DNA from: JABDGM01 sp046349975
GTDB taxonomy: Bacteria > Planctomycetota > Planctomycetia > Pirellulales > Lacipirellulaceae
NCBI GenBank assembly: GCA_046349975.1
Contig: JAXMBH010000001.1
Coordinates: 186,001-250,000, forward strand
Direction of reading: 5' to 3'
DNA: 64,000 nt
Below are positions 42,297 through 51,863 of the stretch, one piece after another. Positions within the stretch are counted from its first letter, which is position 1; each line of letters starts with the position of its first letter. The notes below the pieces were generated by a model, which was given only the letters and a program-made list of their open reading frames with translations, was not told where the DNA came from and did not search any database. A program made the position numbers and the translations under genes.

Positions 42297-44177
42297 TCAC
42301 TCTGTTGGATAGCGGGGCGGCTGCATCGGGCCTTCGTCGCTAACAAGATTGCACTTTTCCGGGTCGGTAAGTAAGTCGGCGATTTTCACGCCCTTGCCGT
42401 CGACCTCCAGGGTGTCGCGGATGAGCCGTACGCCGTGGCTGTAGTCGACATACTGGTTCCAATGCACGATCGTGAGCGGCTGGATGGGTTTGCCATCGAG
42501 TTGCCGCCAGCCGTAGATTGCGAGCCGCTGCGGTTTCTCGAAAATCCGCGGTGTGAGGACGATGTCTTTCTTGATGCCGCAGATGAGCAGGCCGAGCGGC
42601 TTCGTGCCGCGCTGATTCTCAATGATTGCGTTGTGCTGGGCGAATGTTGCCACCGCCTCGCGAGCTTCGGTGAGCGGATGCGGGGCTAGTTTCAACTCGG
42701 CCTGAGCATCGACCGCGTCGACTAGCTTGCGAGTCGGCAGCACGCAGCCGAACTGGTCGGCGATGGTCTGCGCCGTTTGGGGCGTCATGGGCATGCGGAC
42801 GAAATCATCATCGCTGCCAATCGCCAGATAGTCGGGCATAACGTCGATTGTCGCCTCGACTTCCGGCGCATTCTTGTCGTTCGCCAATCGCCCGCGAATC
42901 TTCACGGTCTTGAGCGAGCGCAAGAATTCGGGGAAATTGCCGGAGGAAATCTCGTGGAGAATCGCCGCTTCGCGCTCTTTCACTTTGAGCGGCGTCACTT
43001 TCTCGACAAATGCTTTACCGCCGATCGCCCTGCTCGGTCGCGCGGGTAACTTCGGCGTCGAGGTCTTTAGCGCGTCGTCCGCGGACTTCTCGGACGCACT
43101 TGCCTGTGACAATTCGGCTGCTGGTTTTGCGGTTGGTTCTGCTTGCACGAATTTGGTGTAGGCCCGCGGCCCGCCGAACGTGCCCCAGTTGTCTTGCTGC
43201 GGCGTGCCGAGGGCAGCCACTTGCAGCAGGCCGTTCATGTCGCCGACGAGCACGGTGTGCAGAATCTTGTTCTGCGGATTCGGATGCGTGTAGAAGTGGA
43301 TGCGGCCAGCGAGGCCGATCGTTTCCTGAAATGGGTCGTGTGAGGACTCAACGAGCGGGAAGGCCTTCGCGAAGGCCTCGCGCATGCGCTGCGTGGCGCG
43401 ATACGTGCCGCCATCGGGTCCGACAACCTTTTTGCCATTGAGCGTAATCTCGCGATCGTCGTAGCACACGACGATGAATCGCCGCTCGGAATCGGCCTTG
43501 AGCCAACTTTCGATCTTGCTCGCGTGCTTGGCGGCGTCGAATGAATAGTTGGCATCGAGAAATGCGATGCGATCGATATAGGCGGGAATCTCATCGGCCG
43601 CTTCGATTGTGCCGAACATGAAACTACCGCCGCCGCTGTGGCCGGTGAGCAGCACTTTGGTGTCTGCCGTGCCAAATTGCTCGCGCCAATCGTCAACGAG
43701 CTTGCCGATCTTGGCATTCGCAGCGGGCACGTTCTTGCGGAACGACGGCCAACTCAGTCCCGGTGCCTCGGCGCAAACGAGTACGATCCGCTCGTTCGGA
43801 AACAACATCCGCAGCAAACGCGTTTGGGCGGCGATGTGCTGGATGTCGTAATGCCAATCCATGCCCGGCTTCATCTGCGAGCCGAGTGTTTGCTCCAAGG
43901 TGTTGCCATTCGGCAGCGCGAACACGATGAGCCGCGTGGCCCGCGCGGGCTCGCCTTGGTCGTCGGCGGGCGCGTTGACATGAATGCGAACTTTGTCGCC
44001 GATCGTGGTGGTAAAGCTGGTCTCGTCGAACTCGGCAGATCGAATCCATGGTGGAGCGCCGGCCGGATCATGGTTCGCCAGCAACCGCTCGCCGCCCGTC
44101 AGCAGAATGAGCAGGGCGCACAGGGCGCGAGTTGCGGTGAGCAAGTTGTTTTGCGAAATACTGCGAATACGGCCCAT
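42297..44177 (-). CDS. Exported alpha/beta-hydrolase-like protein with a conserved C-terminal domain of unknown function
   Basis: 626 aa from the ATG at 44177, which begins a signal peptide (about 1-34, ending RLLA). The N-terminal half is hydrolase-like with LLTGHSGGGSF (nucleophile Ser181). After a linker comes a separate domain (from about 440) with MPMTPQTAQTIADQFGCVLP, IYGWRQLDGKPIQPL and YVDYSHGVRLIRD. I recall this C-terminal domain in exported proteins of unknown function from planctomycetes and Bacteroidetes. The fusion may act on a peptidoglycan- or glycan-linked ester; this is a guess. Confidence 0.82.
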   Translation of the reverse strand: MGRIRSISQNNLLTATRALCALLILLTGGERLLANHDPAGAPPWIRSAEFDETSFTTTIGDKVRIHVNAPADDQGEPARATRLIVFALPNGNTLEQTLGSQMKPGMDWHYDIQHIAAQTRLLRMLFPNERIVLVCAEAPGLSWPSFRKNVPAANAKIGKLVDDWREQFGTADTKVLLTGHSGGGSFMFGTIEAADEIPAYIDRIAFLDANYSFDAAKHASKIESWLKADSERRFIVVCYDDREITLNGKKVVGPDGGTYRATQRMREAFAKAFPLVESSHDPFQETIGLAGRIHFYTHPNPQNKILHTVLVGDMNGLLQVAALGTPQQDNWGTFGGPRAYTKFVQAEPTAKPAAELSQASASEKSADDALKTSTPKLPARPSRAIGGKAFVEKVTPLKVKEREAAILHEISSGNFPEFLRSLKTVKIRGRLANDKNAPEVEATIDVMPDYLAIGSDDDFVRMPMTPQTAQTIADQFGCVLPTRKLVDAVDAQAELKLAPHPLTEAREAVATFAQHNAIIENQRGTKPLGLLICGIKKDIVLTPRIFEKPQRLAIYGWRQLDGKPIQPLTIVHWNQYVDYSHGVRLIRDTLEVDGKGVKIADLLTDPEKCNLVSDEGPMQPPRYPTE

Positions 44178-44429
44178 CGAAGTGAAGTTCGCCAGTTGGT
44201 GATGTGAGTGATTGCGGTCGAGGCGGCAGCGACACAGAAGCTGCCCTGACATTTGTCAATAAAAAGCTTGACATCAGGCCTCTCGGGGCGGTACCTTTCA
44301 TGTCTAATTGTCGCGGCCCTGTGCCGCCTCTTCAACACTTCTCGTCCGAACAGGAAAGGGCGCTAACCAGAAGATTTCTCTGTTTCGCGTTCCCCGCAGC
44401 TTTTTCCTGGCCGTTAACGAGAGGTTTCC

Positions 44430-45422
44430 ATGCACCGGCACCGAGTTTCCCTAGTTTGCGCAGCGGCGTTGGCGGCTGCGCTCGTAAGCACTACTTCCGC
44501 CTTCGCCCAGATCGGCTATGGCGTCAACGCGAATAACGTTCTGTTCAGTTTCGATACGGATTCGCCGTCCGTCGTGAATTCGATCGGCCCGGTTGGCTTC
44601 CTGCCCGAAGGGATCGATTTCCGGCCAGGCACTTCTACGTTGTATGCAATCGATATCGGCGCGGTGACGACGCAGTTGTACACGATCAATATTGCGACGG
44701 GCGCGGCGACGCCAGTTGGGGCCGGATTTCCGTCGACGGGATCGTTCAACGGCACGCCATACGCGTTGACGGTGGGACAAACCTACGGGTTCGATTTCAA
44801 TCCGAAGACGCTGATGGTCGACGACAGCATGCGGATTCGCCTGGTGGGCACCTCCGGCGTGAACTTGCGGTTGAATTCCTCAACGGGTCAAATCGCTGCC
44901 GTGGATGTCGGCCTGCTAATTTCTCCGAGCGGCAATTCACCGTTTGTCGATGCGGCTGCGTACATCAACAACCTGCCCGAAACCAGCGGCACGACAGCCC
45001 TGTATGACATGGATTCGCGTAACGACAAACTCTATCAGCAGAATCCACCGAACAACGGCACGCTCACGGAAATCGGCGCGTTTGGCGCAACGATCGATGC
45101 GAATTCGAACATTGGATTCGACATCTACACCAATCCGACGGATGCGGATCCATCGACCGCCGGTGATTTCGGGTTTGCCGTGCTGACTCGTCCTGATGCA
45201 CCGTTGGGCGGCCCGCTCGGCGCTTACATGCTGTACGACGTGAACCTGGCGACGGGCGGTTTGTCGAACGGGTCGATCGTGGGAACATCGTTAGCGCCAT
45301 TCGATTTCACTGGCGGCTTCGCCGTGTTGCCAGGCGTAGTTCCCGAGCCAACATGTGCGGCCACGCTCTTGGTCGCTGCGTTGATGCTGCTCGGCGGTCG
45401 CTGTCGACAGGAGCGGCAATAA
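44430..45422 (+). CDS. DUF4394 exported protein with PEP-CTERM end
   Basis: 330 aa, GAGAGG before the ATG. It has a signal peptide of about 26 residues. The propeller-like DUF4394 body has VNSIGPVGFLPEGIDFRPGT, YTINIATGAATPVG and two later blades. The C-terminus is VVPEPTCAATLLVAALMLLG then CRQERQ, a PEP-CTERM sorting signal. Probably anchored or secreted via exosortase; role unknown. A terminator follows. Confidence 0.92.
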   Translation: MHRHRVSLVCAAALAAALVSTTSAFAQIGYGVNANNVLFSFDTDSPSVVNSIGPVGFLPEGIDFRPGTSTLYAIDIGAVTTQLYTINIATGAATPVGAGFPSTGSFNGTPYALTVGQTYGFDFNPKTLMVDDSMRIRLVGTSGVNLRLNSSTGQIAAVDVGLLISPSGNSPFVDAAAYINNLPETSGTTALYDMDSRNDKLYQQNPPNNGTLTEIGAFGATIDANSNIGFDIYTNPTDADPSTAGDFGFAVLTRPDAPLGGPLGAYMLYDVNLATGGLSNGSIVGTSLAPFDFTGGFAVLPGVVPEPTCAATLLVAALMLLGGRCRQERQ

Positions 45423-45446
45423 GCTCGGAACTTGCGACGAAACTCG

Positions 45447-45485
45447 ACGGTCCATTGCGCGGTACTCGCAATGGGCCGTTTTCTT
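45447..45485 (+). terminator. Rho-independent terminator after the DUF4394 gene
   Basis: A stem of ACGG(T)CCATTGCG and CGCAATGG(G)CCGT (45447-45479, one T-G mismatch pair) is followed by TTTTC, 25 bp past the stop. Confidence 0.83.
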
Positions 45486-45712
45486 GCGCGAAGTGCGTAC
45501 GTCGCCGCGGGGGCTGACGCTGGCCGAAGTTGATGCAACGAAGTCCGCCCTGATCATGAGCAAGGCAGCGGCGAACGCGGGGCGTCGGCGAATCGTTCGG
45601 TTCGCGCGCCACTATCGGCTATTTTGACGCGGTATAGGATTTGCTATCGCATTTCTTCGCAGCGGTCGTTGCCATTTTTCAAAGCCGTACCGACGTATCT
45701 CTTTGGTGCCGT

Positions 45713-47257
45713 ATGAAGTCATCCGTAACAAAGCCGCCCCAGACATTGCCGCTTGACGATACCAGTTCTGTGTGGGCCAAGACGGTTCGTCGACCGCGGG
45801 GAACAACGCTCTCAGAGAACGTTCACGCCGATGTATGCATTGTTGGCGCAGGCATCGCCGGGGTGACCACGGGCTTCTTGCTTGCCAAGGCGGGCCAGCG
45901 AGTGGTCATTTTAGATGACGGTCCAATAGGCGGCGGCATGACCGAAGTGACGACCGCGCACTTGTCGGATGAAATCGATGACGGCTTCCAGCAAATGGAG
46001 CGCTGGCACGGCGAGAACGGTACGCGGCTGGCGGCCGAAAGCCATGCCGCTTCCATCGATACGATCGAATCAATTATTAAAGAGTTGGCGATCGACTGTG
46101 ATTTCAAGCGGATCGACGGCTACCTCTTCCTTGCGCCCGAGCACGACCTCGACTTCCTTAAGGGCGAATTCGAAGCGGCGCAGCGGGCGGGGCGGCAGGT
46201 TACGCTGGTCGACCGGGCCCCCATCGACTACGACACCGGGCCTGCGATTCGCTACGTGAATCAAGCGCGGTTCCATCCGCTCAAATACCTGATTGGGCTA
46301 GCGAAGGCGATCAAAGATGCCGGTGGTGAAATCTACACGAACACCCATGTCGATCGTGTCGAAGGCGGTGACAAGGCGCACGCAAAAGCTGGTGATTACA
46401 CGGTGCACGCCAACTCGATTGTGGTGGCGACGAACACGCCGATCAACGACATGTTTGCGATTCACACCAAGCAGGCGCCGTATATGACTTACGTGATCGG
46501 CGCCCGCGTGCCGAAGGGCTCAGTCGTCGATGCGATGTATTGGGATACGCTCGATGCGTACCACTATGTGCGTCTCCAGGAATTGCCCGACGAGGACTAT
46601 GATCTGTTGATCGTTGGCGGCGAAGATCACAAGACAGGCCAGGCGGATGATACGACGCAGCGCCACGCCCGGTTGGAGGCCTGGGCGCGGACGCGCTTCC
46701 CGATCGAGAACATCGAATATACTTGGGCGGGCCAGGTGATGGAAACGATCGACGGACTCGCGTTCATCGGCCGCAATCCGCTAGACAAAGAGAACGTATT
46801 TATCGCCACGGGCGATTCGGGCATGGGCATCACGCACGGCACGATCGCCGGGATGCTGCTCAGCGACTTGATTCTGGGCAAACCGAATCCGTGGGAATCA
46901 TTGTACGACCCGTCGCGAAAGCCGGTGCGTGCGGCGTACGAATTCGCAAGAGAAAACTTGAACGTTGCTGTGCAATACACAGATTGGGTGGCGCCGAGCG
47001 AGGTCAGTTCGGTCGACGAGATCGAACGCGATAGCGGGGCGGTGCTCCGCAAAGGCATGACGAAGATCGCCGTTTACAAAGATGGGCGGGGAGCGTGCCA
47101 TTCGATGACGGCTGTTTGCCCGCACCTGCAATGCATTGTCGAATGGAACGCGGCGGAGCACTCTTGGGATTGCCCTTGCCACGGGTCTCGGTTTGACAAG
47201 CATGGCAAGGTGATAAACGGCCCAGCCAATATCGACTTGAAACCGATCGAAGAATAG
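45713..47257 (+). CDS. FAD-dependent oxidoreductase with C-terminal Rieske [2Fe-2S] domain
   Basis: 514 aa from the ATG at 45713. The DAO-type FAD domain has VCIVGAGIAGVTTGFLLAKA (41-60) and GDSGMGITHGTIAGMLLSDL near the end. The Rieske domain (about 425-514) has CPHLQC and CPCHGSRFDKHG, the Cys/His ligand pattern. This fusion type oxidises small substrates using an electron chain; the natural substrate is not known. No signal peptide. Confidence 0.93.
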   Translation: MKSSVTKPPQTLPLDDTSSVWAKTVRRPRGTTLSENVHADVCIVGAGIAGVTTGFLLAKAGQRVVILDDGPIGGGMTEVTTAHLSDEIDDGFQQMERWHGENGTRLAAESHAASIDTIESIIKELAIDCDFKRIDGYLFLAPEHDLDFLKGEFEAAQRAGRQVTLVDRAPIDYDTGPAIRYVNQARFHPLKYLIGLAKAIKDAGGEIYTNTHVDRVEGGDKAHAKAGDYTVHANSIVVATNTPINDMFAIHTKQAPYMTYVIGARVPKGSVVDAMYWDTLDAYHYVRLQELPDEDYDLLIVGGEDHKTGQADDTTQRHARLEAWARTRFPIENIEYTWAGQVMETIDGLAFIGRNPLDKENVFIATGDSGMGITHGTIAGMLLSDLILGKPNPWESLYDPSRKPVRAAYEFARENLNVAVQYTDWVAPSEVSSVDEIERDSGAVLRKGMTKIAVYKDGRGACHSMTAVCPHLQCIVEWNAAEHSWDCPCHGSRFDKHGKVINGPANIDLKPIEE

Positions 47258-47308
47258 TTGAAGATCGTCAACGAACCGTTAGTAGAGCCGCGTAACAGGA
47301 AGAGCAAG

Positions 47309-47500
47309 ATGCCCCACTATGATCGACATGCGGCCGATTCGTTTGCGCCGGATGCGCGTGCCAAGGCCGACGCTCGCAGCGATGACCTGGCGAACGCTGC
47401 CGCCGCGCTTCGCGAAACCGAGGTTGAAGCGGCTGAATCGGAAGGCGAATCGCGGCCACCGCGGGCGGGTGAAATTCGTAACGCTGAAGACCAGCAGTGA
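47309..47500 (+). CDS. Small acidic Ala/Glu-rich protein, unknown
   Basis: 63 aa from the ATG at 47309 with AGGAAG upstream; an in-frame TTG at 47258 would extend it. It starts MPHYDRHAADSFAPDARAKA and is rich in Ala, Glu, Asp and Arg with no hydrophobic core, probably disordered. It follows the oxidoreductase by 52 bp and may share its transcript. Confidence 0.5.
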   Translation: MPHYDRHAADSFAPDARAKADARSDDLANAAAALRETEVEAAESEGESRPPRAGEIRNAEDQQ

Positions 47501-47660
47501 TTTCGTTGCCTCGCGGCCAGGCTCCGCTTTTTCGCCCAGTGACAGACGGCTCACTGGCAGTGGCGAGCCGCCCGCGCTATGGGCTTTTGACACCGCCCGC
47601 GCGCCGCGTTATGGTGGCCTGCAATGGCTGATTTGCGCTTCGTCACAGGCGGCGGTTCCT

Positions 47661-48635
47661 ATGAATTCTGCGAATTCTGCTTCTGCGAGTTTCCATTGTT
47701 GCCTCGATCAGCGATATCTGCTGATCGCGTTCATCGGTTCGATTGTGTTCTCGGCCGGCGCGGTCGTAGAAAAGGCGGTTGCCGCCAGCGAGCCGACGAT
47801 CATCAAGCTGTGGGAGGGCGGCGCGCCTGGCACGCCGGCGACCAAGCCCGAGGACGAACCGGTGCTGCTGATGTCGCAACCTGATGACAAGTCGGCCCGC
47901 GTGCCTACCGCTATCATTGTGCTTCCTGGCGGCGGCTACGGCGGGCTCGCGATGGATCACGAAGGGCAGCAAATTGCCGAATGGCTCAACTCGCTCGGCA
48001 TCACGGCGTTCATTCTGAAGTACCGCATGCACGGCACCGGCCACATGCATCCGGTGCCCATGATGGATGGCCAGCGCGCGATTCGCCTCGTGCGCACGCG
48101 CGCGAAGGAATGGGGAATCGACCCGGCACGAATTGGTGTGCTGGGCTTCTCCGCCGGAGGACATCTCACGAGCACACTGGCTACGCACTTTGACTCTGGC
48201 AAGGCTGAAGCCACCGACGGCATCGATCGGGCGAGTTCACGGCCGGACTTCGCCGTGCTGTGTTACCCCGTGATTTCGACGACGGCTGAGTACGCCCACA
48301 AAGGCTCGGTGAAGAACTTGCTCGGCGAGCATCCCGACCCGGCGCTACTGAAGAGCCTTTCGAACGAAACACAAGTGACGCCGCAAACGCCACCGATATT
48401 CATTTTTCAAACATCCGAAGACAAAGGCGTGCCCGCCGAGAATTGCATCGCGTTTTACCTTGCCTGCCACAAAGCCGGTGTGCCAGTTGAAATGCACATC
48501 TTCCAGAATGGCCGGCACGGCGTGGGGCTGGCGAAAGATATCGCGGGCACACGGCAGTGGCCGGAGCTGTGCCGCGAATGGTTGAAGGTTCGAGGCTTGC
48601 TCGACGCTGCGAACGTTGAAGCTGGTGCAAAGTGA
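47661..48635 (+). CDS. Alpha/beta-hydrolase (BD-FAE / acetyl-esterase type), probably exported
   Basis: 324 aa from the ATG at 47661. The hydrophobic segment YLLIAFIGSIVFSAGAVVEK is a signal or anchor. Motifs: VLPGGGYGGLAMDHEGQQIA (oxyanion), LGFSAGGHL (nucleophile Ser), SEDKGVP (Asp) and NGRHGVG (His). These enzymes deacetylate xylan or other plant esters; here only an esterase/peptidase type can be claimed. Confidence 0.88.
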   Translation: MNSANSASASFHCCLDQRYLLIAFIGSIVFSAGAVVEKAVAASEPTIIKLWEGGAPGTPATKPEDEPVLLMSQPDDKSARVPTAIIVLPGGGYGGLAMDHEGQQIAEWLNSLGITAFILKYRMHGTGHMHPVPMMDGQRAIRLVRTRAKEWGIDPARIGVLGFSAGGHLTSTLATHFDSGKAEATDGIDRASSRPDFAVLCYPVISTTAEYAHKGSVKNLLGEHPDPALLKSLSNETQVTPQTPPIFIFQTSEDKGVPAENCIAFYLACHKAGVPVEMHIFQNGRHGVGLAKDIAGTRQWPELCREWLKVRGLLDAANVEAGAK

Positions 48636-48779
48636 TTTGTCCGCAGATGTTGCGGCGATCCGCAAATAAAATTCTTGCAGCGCATGCTTGAGGTTCTTTA
48701 TACCGATACGTTTTTTTGAGACATTGCTTTCATCTGCGTCATCTGAGGACCGGTAACAAGAAAGCCATGAGGCAAATCG

Positions 48780-49163
48780 GTGAGTACTCTGAACTCCGCA
48801 CACAATCGAGCCGTGTGGTTTGATATTCCGGTCGCCGATTTGGAGCGGGCCGCGCGATTCTACGCCGCGGTTCTGAACATCAATGTCGAGCAGCTCGCCA
48901 ATGACGACGAGCCCTTCGGCCTGCTCGAACACCACGAAGGCAACGGCGGTTGCCTCGTGCTCGGCAAGGAAGAAATCGCGTCCGGCGGAGTGCTCGTGTA
49001 CATGAACGTCAACGGCCGCATTCGCGACGCCGTCGGCAAGGTCATTCCGCACGGCGGTTCGATCCTGCACGATGTGCACTCGATTGGTCCGCACGGTTTC
49101 CGTGCCGTCGTGCTCGATAGCGAAGGCAATCGCATCGCGCTGCACTCGGAAAGTGACATTTGA
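48780..49163 (+). CDS. VOC-family (glyoxalase-like) protein
   Basis: 127 aa with GTG start. AVWFDIPVADLERAARFYAA and the closing PHGFRAVVLDSEGNRIALHS are the two halves of a VOC beta-alpha-beta-beta-beta module. The family includes glyoxalases, dioxygenases and resistance proteins; the metal ligands are not fully evident, so no substrate is claimed. It shares its end with the next gene. Confidence 0.9.
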   Translation: MSTLNSAHNRAVWFDIPVADLERAARFYAAVLNINVEQLANDDEPFGLLEHHEGNGGCLVLGKEEIASGGVLVYMNVNGRIRDAVGKVIPHGGSILHDVHSIGPHGFRAVVLDSEGNRIALHSESDI

Positions 49164-49174
49164 AGAACCCACAA

Positions 49175-49408
49175 ATGGCACATCACCTGCAGCCGAATTG
49201 TGACTTTGTGGCTGATGGCCGCGAACGGCTGAAGGCGGCGGCGTACGATGCGGTCCGACTCGAAGTGGAGCGAGAGTTTGCTGAGCGCCTTCCATCGGCC
49301 GGCTGGTTCGGCCGGGTGCTCCTGAAGTGCGAGATACGGCGGGAGATCCACCGTCGCCTCGACCAAATCGCTCCCCTCGATGCGCTCTATTTCGCATTGA
49401 AACGCTGA
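49175..49408 (+). CDS. Small helical protein, unknown
   Basis: 77 aa from the ATG at 49175; a TTG at 49160 overlapping the previous stop is an alternative. Mostly helix: FVADGRERLKAAAYDAVRLE, then REFAERLPSAGWFGRVLLKC and EIRREIHRRLDQIAP. No TM or signal peptide. It forms a likely transcription unit with the VOC gene. Confidence 0.6.
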   Translation: MAHHLQPNCDFVADGRERLKAAAYDAVRLEVEREFAERLPSAGWFGRVLLKCEIRREIHRRLDQIAPLDALYFALKR

Positions 49409-49426
49409 GCCATTTTGGAGCAAGTG

Positions 49427-50005
49427 ATGAAATATCAGAATTGGAGCGGGGCTGCGCTCGTAGCGGCTGGCATCGCGATCGGCGTGTCGCTTGACGAGCT
49501 TGGTTCGATAGCATCGAAATCGGCACACGCTGAGGCCAATTCGCCGCCGGTACCAGGTCCGACGGATATGGCGGCGGAAATCGACGCCATCAAAAGCAAG
49601 CTCACCGATCAATCGCACGTGATGCAGGACGTGAGCTACCACTTCTCGAACCTCTGGTTCGCCGGCCAGCACGAGAACTGGGACTTGGCGAACTTCTACT
49701 GGTCGGAAACGCGGTCGCACTTGCGGTGGGCCGTGCGCATTATTCCGAAACGCAAAGACAATGCTGGGCAGGACGTCGACTTGGTCGCGATTCTGCAGGC
49801 CTTCGAGAACGGCCCGCTGCAGCGGCTTCAGGCGGCCATCACGGCGAAAGACAAAGCCGCTTTCGAACAGAACTATCGCACGTCGATGGAAACCTGCTAC
49901 GCCTGCCACAAAGCCGCGGACAAACCATTTTTGCGGCTACAGATTCCCGAACGGCCCGAGACACCGCTTATAAATTTTGATCCGAAAGCAACGTGGCCGC
50001 GCTAG
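49427..50005 (+). CDS. Exported cytochrome-c-like protein with one CxxCH
   Basis: 192 aa from the ATG at 49427, with GGAG about 8 nt upstream. It has an N-terminal hydrophobic segment (GAALVAAGIAIGVSLDE) as signal or anchor, a helical body, and METCYACHKAAD, a single heme-c attachment motif. The heme probably binds as in small class II-type cytochromes, which have the CxxCH near the C-terminus. It may carry electrons in the periplasm. Confidence 0.8.
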   Translation: MKYQNWSGAALVAAGIAIGVSLDELGSIASKSAHAEANSPPVPGPTDMAAEIDAIKSKLTDQSHVMQDVSYHFSNLWFAGQHENWDLANFYWSETRSHLRWAVRIIPKRKDNAGQDVDLVAILQAFENGPLQRLQAAITAKDKAAFEQNYRTSMETCYACHKAADKPFLRLQIPERPETPLINFDPKATWPR

Positions 50006-50017
50006 GTCGATGGAGGA

Positions 50018-50050
50018 GCCGAGAACCGCGGGCTAGCGCCCGGCGGCTAA
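50018..50050. repeat. Palindromic intergenic repeat
   Basis: A nearly palindromic CCGCGGGC-TA-GCGCCCGGCGG (50026-50046) sits inside a larger AGCCG/CGGCT hairpin. I recall this sequence as a frequent planctomycete intergenic repeat. It lies in the convergent junction before the pentapeptide gene. Confidence 0.7.
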
Positions 50051-50087
50051 TCATCGGCGGATGGCTTCTGGCAGCGGCTTGAGTGGC

Positions 50088-50432
50088 TTAGCAATCCGTC
50101 CGCAGCCGCGTGCCGTGTTGAACGCTGTTGGCAATTTCCTGTGCCGAGATGTTCTTGGGAAAATACGCCCCGCCGATTTTGGCGTTGTGAATGGAACAGC
50201 CTTCGAGGTCGAGATTGCGCATGTCCAGGCCGCGCAAATCAGCGTCCCGAAGATACGCATCGCGCAGCACGAGTTGGTTGATATCCACCACCTGGCTCAG
50301 ATCGACGCCGCGCAGGTCGGCGCCGGAAAAGTCGATTCGCGTGCGGCCGGCGGCGTGCGCCTGAAAGTTCTTGATGTCGTACTCGCGCAGGTCGCGAAAT
50401 GCCGGGTCGTCGATGAATTTGGGCGTAGACAT
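50088..50432 (-). CDS. Pentapeptide-repeat-like protein
   Basis: 114 aa from the ATG at 50432 with GGAGAT 5 nt upstream. Residues about 35-90 show A(D/N)LxX-like repeats: DFSGADLRGVDLSQV, then LRDADLRGLDMRNLDLEGCS. These form a right-handed quadrilateral beta-helix; some mimic DNA, but this one is too short for that claim. It is last in the minus-strand run. Confidence 0.8.
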   Translation of the reverse strand: MSTPKFIDDPAFRDLREYDIKNFQAHAAGRTRIDFSGADLRGVDLSQVVDINQLVLRDAYLRDADLRGLDMRNLDLEGCSIHNAKIGGAYFPKNISAQEIANSVQHGTRLRTDC

Positions 50433-50550
50433 AGGGTATCTCCTGCACAAACATAGCACGGGCTCACAGCCCGGGAGGGGGATCGCGAATCGAGCGATCT
50501 AACGGGGTTTTCCACGGGATTTAGAGGCTGCCGGTGCGCGGATATAACGC

Positions 50551-51849
50551 TCACGCCAGGTGTGCAGCGCACCATGGGCAGAAGTCCCAGAAATCGCGGA
50601 CGACGCCCCAACCGCACTTTTCGCACGTGTCTTTACTACCCGCAATCTTCCAGCTTTGCTTCGCTTTGAGATGGCACCACGGGCAATAGCGCATGAAGGC
50701 CATCAGGTCTTTGCGCTCACATTTCGCGTTGCGACAACGCGCTTCGTAGCGGCGATCGGTGTACTGGCGTTCGGAAGCATCCTCGAACCCCGGACCGTAG
50801 CACCACGGGCAGTATTCCCAATCGAGCTTCGTGCCGCGATTGCACCGCGGACACACCGCGGGGAATGTGGTTTCATCGCGGAGGATTGACCGGTCGTCGC
50901 CGCACCAGGGGCACGCGATCATCGGCTCAGAAACTGGTCCTTCGCACTTGCGGCACTTGAAATGCGTGTCGAGCTGCCGGCCGAACTGCCGTTCAAACTG
51001 TTGCAGGCGAATCGCTTTCCAATCGCGCTTTGTCGTCCGCTTCGTTTTTTTCGGTGATCGGGCACGGAGATAATGCCGTAGAACTTTGGGTTTCGCGCGG
51101 AGATAGGCGGCGAGCATTTGGCCCGCGTCTTCGAACCGGCGGCTTGGCTTGAGCTCGAGCGCGCGCTTCAGCACTGCGATCATATCGGGATGCACGACGA
51201 GGCGCAACCGCGTGTAGCCAGCGAGTGGCCAATCGAATGGCCACTCCGGCAACTCGCCCGAAAACATTTGCCACAGTACGAGCCCGGCCGCGAACACATC
51301 CGACCGTCGGGACGGCCGGCCCATCGCCTGCTCGGGCGCCATGTAACCGACGGTGCCCGCGCCTGATGCGGAGATTGTGCGATGCGCCACTTTTGAAATG
51401 CCGAAGTCGGTCAGTCGCAATCGGCCGTCTGGAAAGAGGAGCAAGTTATCCGGCTTCACATCGCAATGAATTACATGCTGCTCGTGTGCAAACGCCACGG
51501 CTCGGAGCAATTGCTCACCGAAATCCAGCGCGCTGCGAAGCGACAACCGCCGCGCCAGCCGCTCTTCCAGCGACTCTTCACCCAGCGGCAAAGCGATCAC
51601 CAAGTGCCCATCGATGAAGTCCGCGCTCTTGAGCCGGAGGATGTTCGGATGATCGAGCTTGGCAGCCAGCCGCACTTCACGCGAGAAGTCATCGAGGGAT
51701 TCCTTCGTGACCAAGCCCTTGTGCGGAATCTTCAGCGCAACGTGGATGCCTTCGAGGGTATCGAGCGCGCGGAAAACCGCCGCGTACGGCCCATCTGCGA
51801 GCCGAGCTTTCAGCTTGTACTTTCCGATCTTTTGGCCAGGCTTGAGCAC
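50551..51849 (-). CDS. Ser/Thr protein kinase with four C-terminal zinc ribbons
   Basis: 432 aa. The kinase domain (about 11-255) has Lys40 in VALKIPHK, the catalytic loop HCDVKPDN (128-135) and DFG (148-150); the HRD Arg is replaced by Cys, so it is non-RD. Then four Cys4 modules: C299/C302/C313/C316, C333/C336/C347/C350, C372/C377/C389/C392 and C409/C412/C424/C427, each closing on CPWC. It has no TM. The zinc ribbons may bind nucleic acid or protein partners. It follows the four-helix-bundle gene by 14 bp. Confidence 0.93.
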   Translation of the reverse strand: MLKPGQKIGKYKLKARLADGPYAAVFRALDTLEGIHVALKIPHKGLVTKESLDDFSREVRLAAKLDHPNILRLKSADFIDGHLVIALPLGEESLEERLARRLSLRSALDFGEQLLRAVAFAHEQHVIHCDVKPDNLLLFPDGRLRLTDFGISKVAHRTISASGAGTVGYMAPEQAMGRPSRRSDVFAAGLVLWQMFSGELPEWPFDWPLAGYTRLRLVVHPDMIAVLKRALELKPSRRFEDAGQMLAAYLRAKPKVLRHYLRARSPKKTKRTTKRDWKAIRLQQFERQFGRQLDTHFKCRKCEGPVSEPMIACPWCGDDRSILRDETTFPAVCPRCNRGTKLDWEYCPWCYGPGFEDASERQYTDRRYEARCRNAKCERKDLMAFMRYCPWCHLKAKQSWKIAGSKDTCEKCGWGVVRDFWDFCPWCAAHLA

Positions 51850-51863
51850 AGAGGGTTCGGGGT

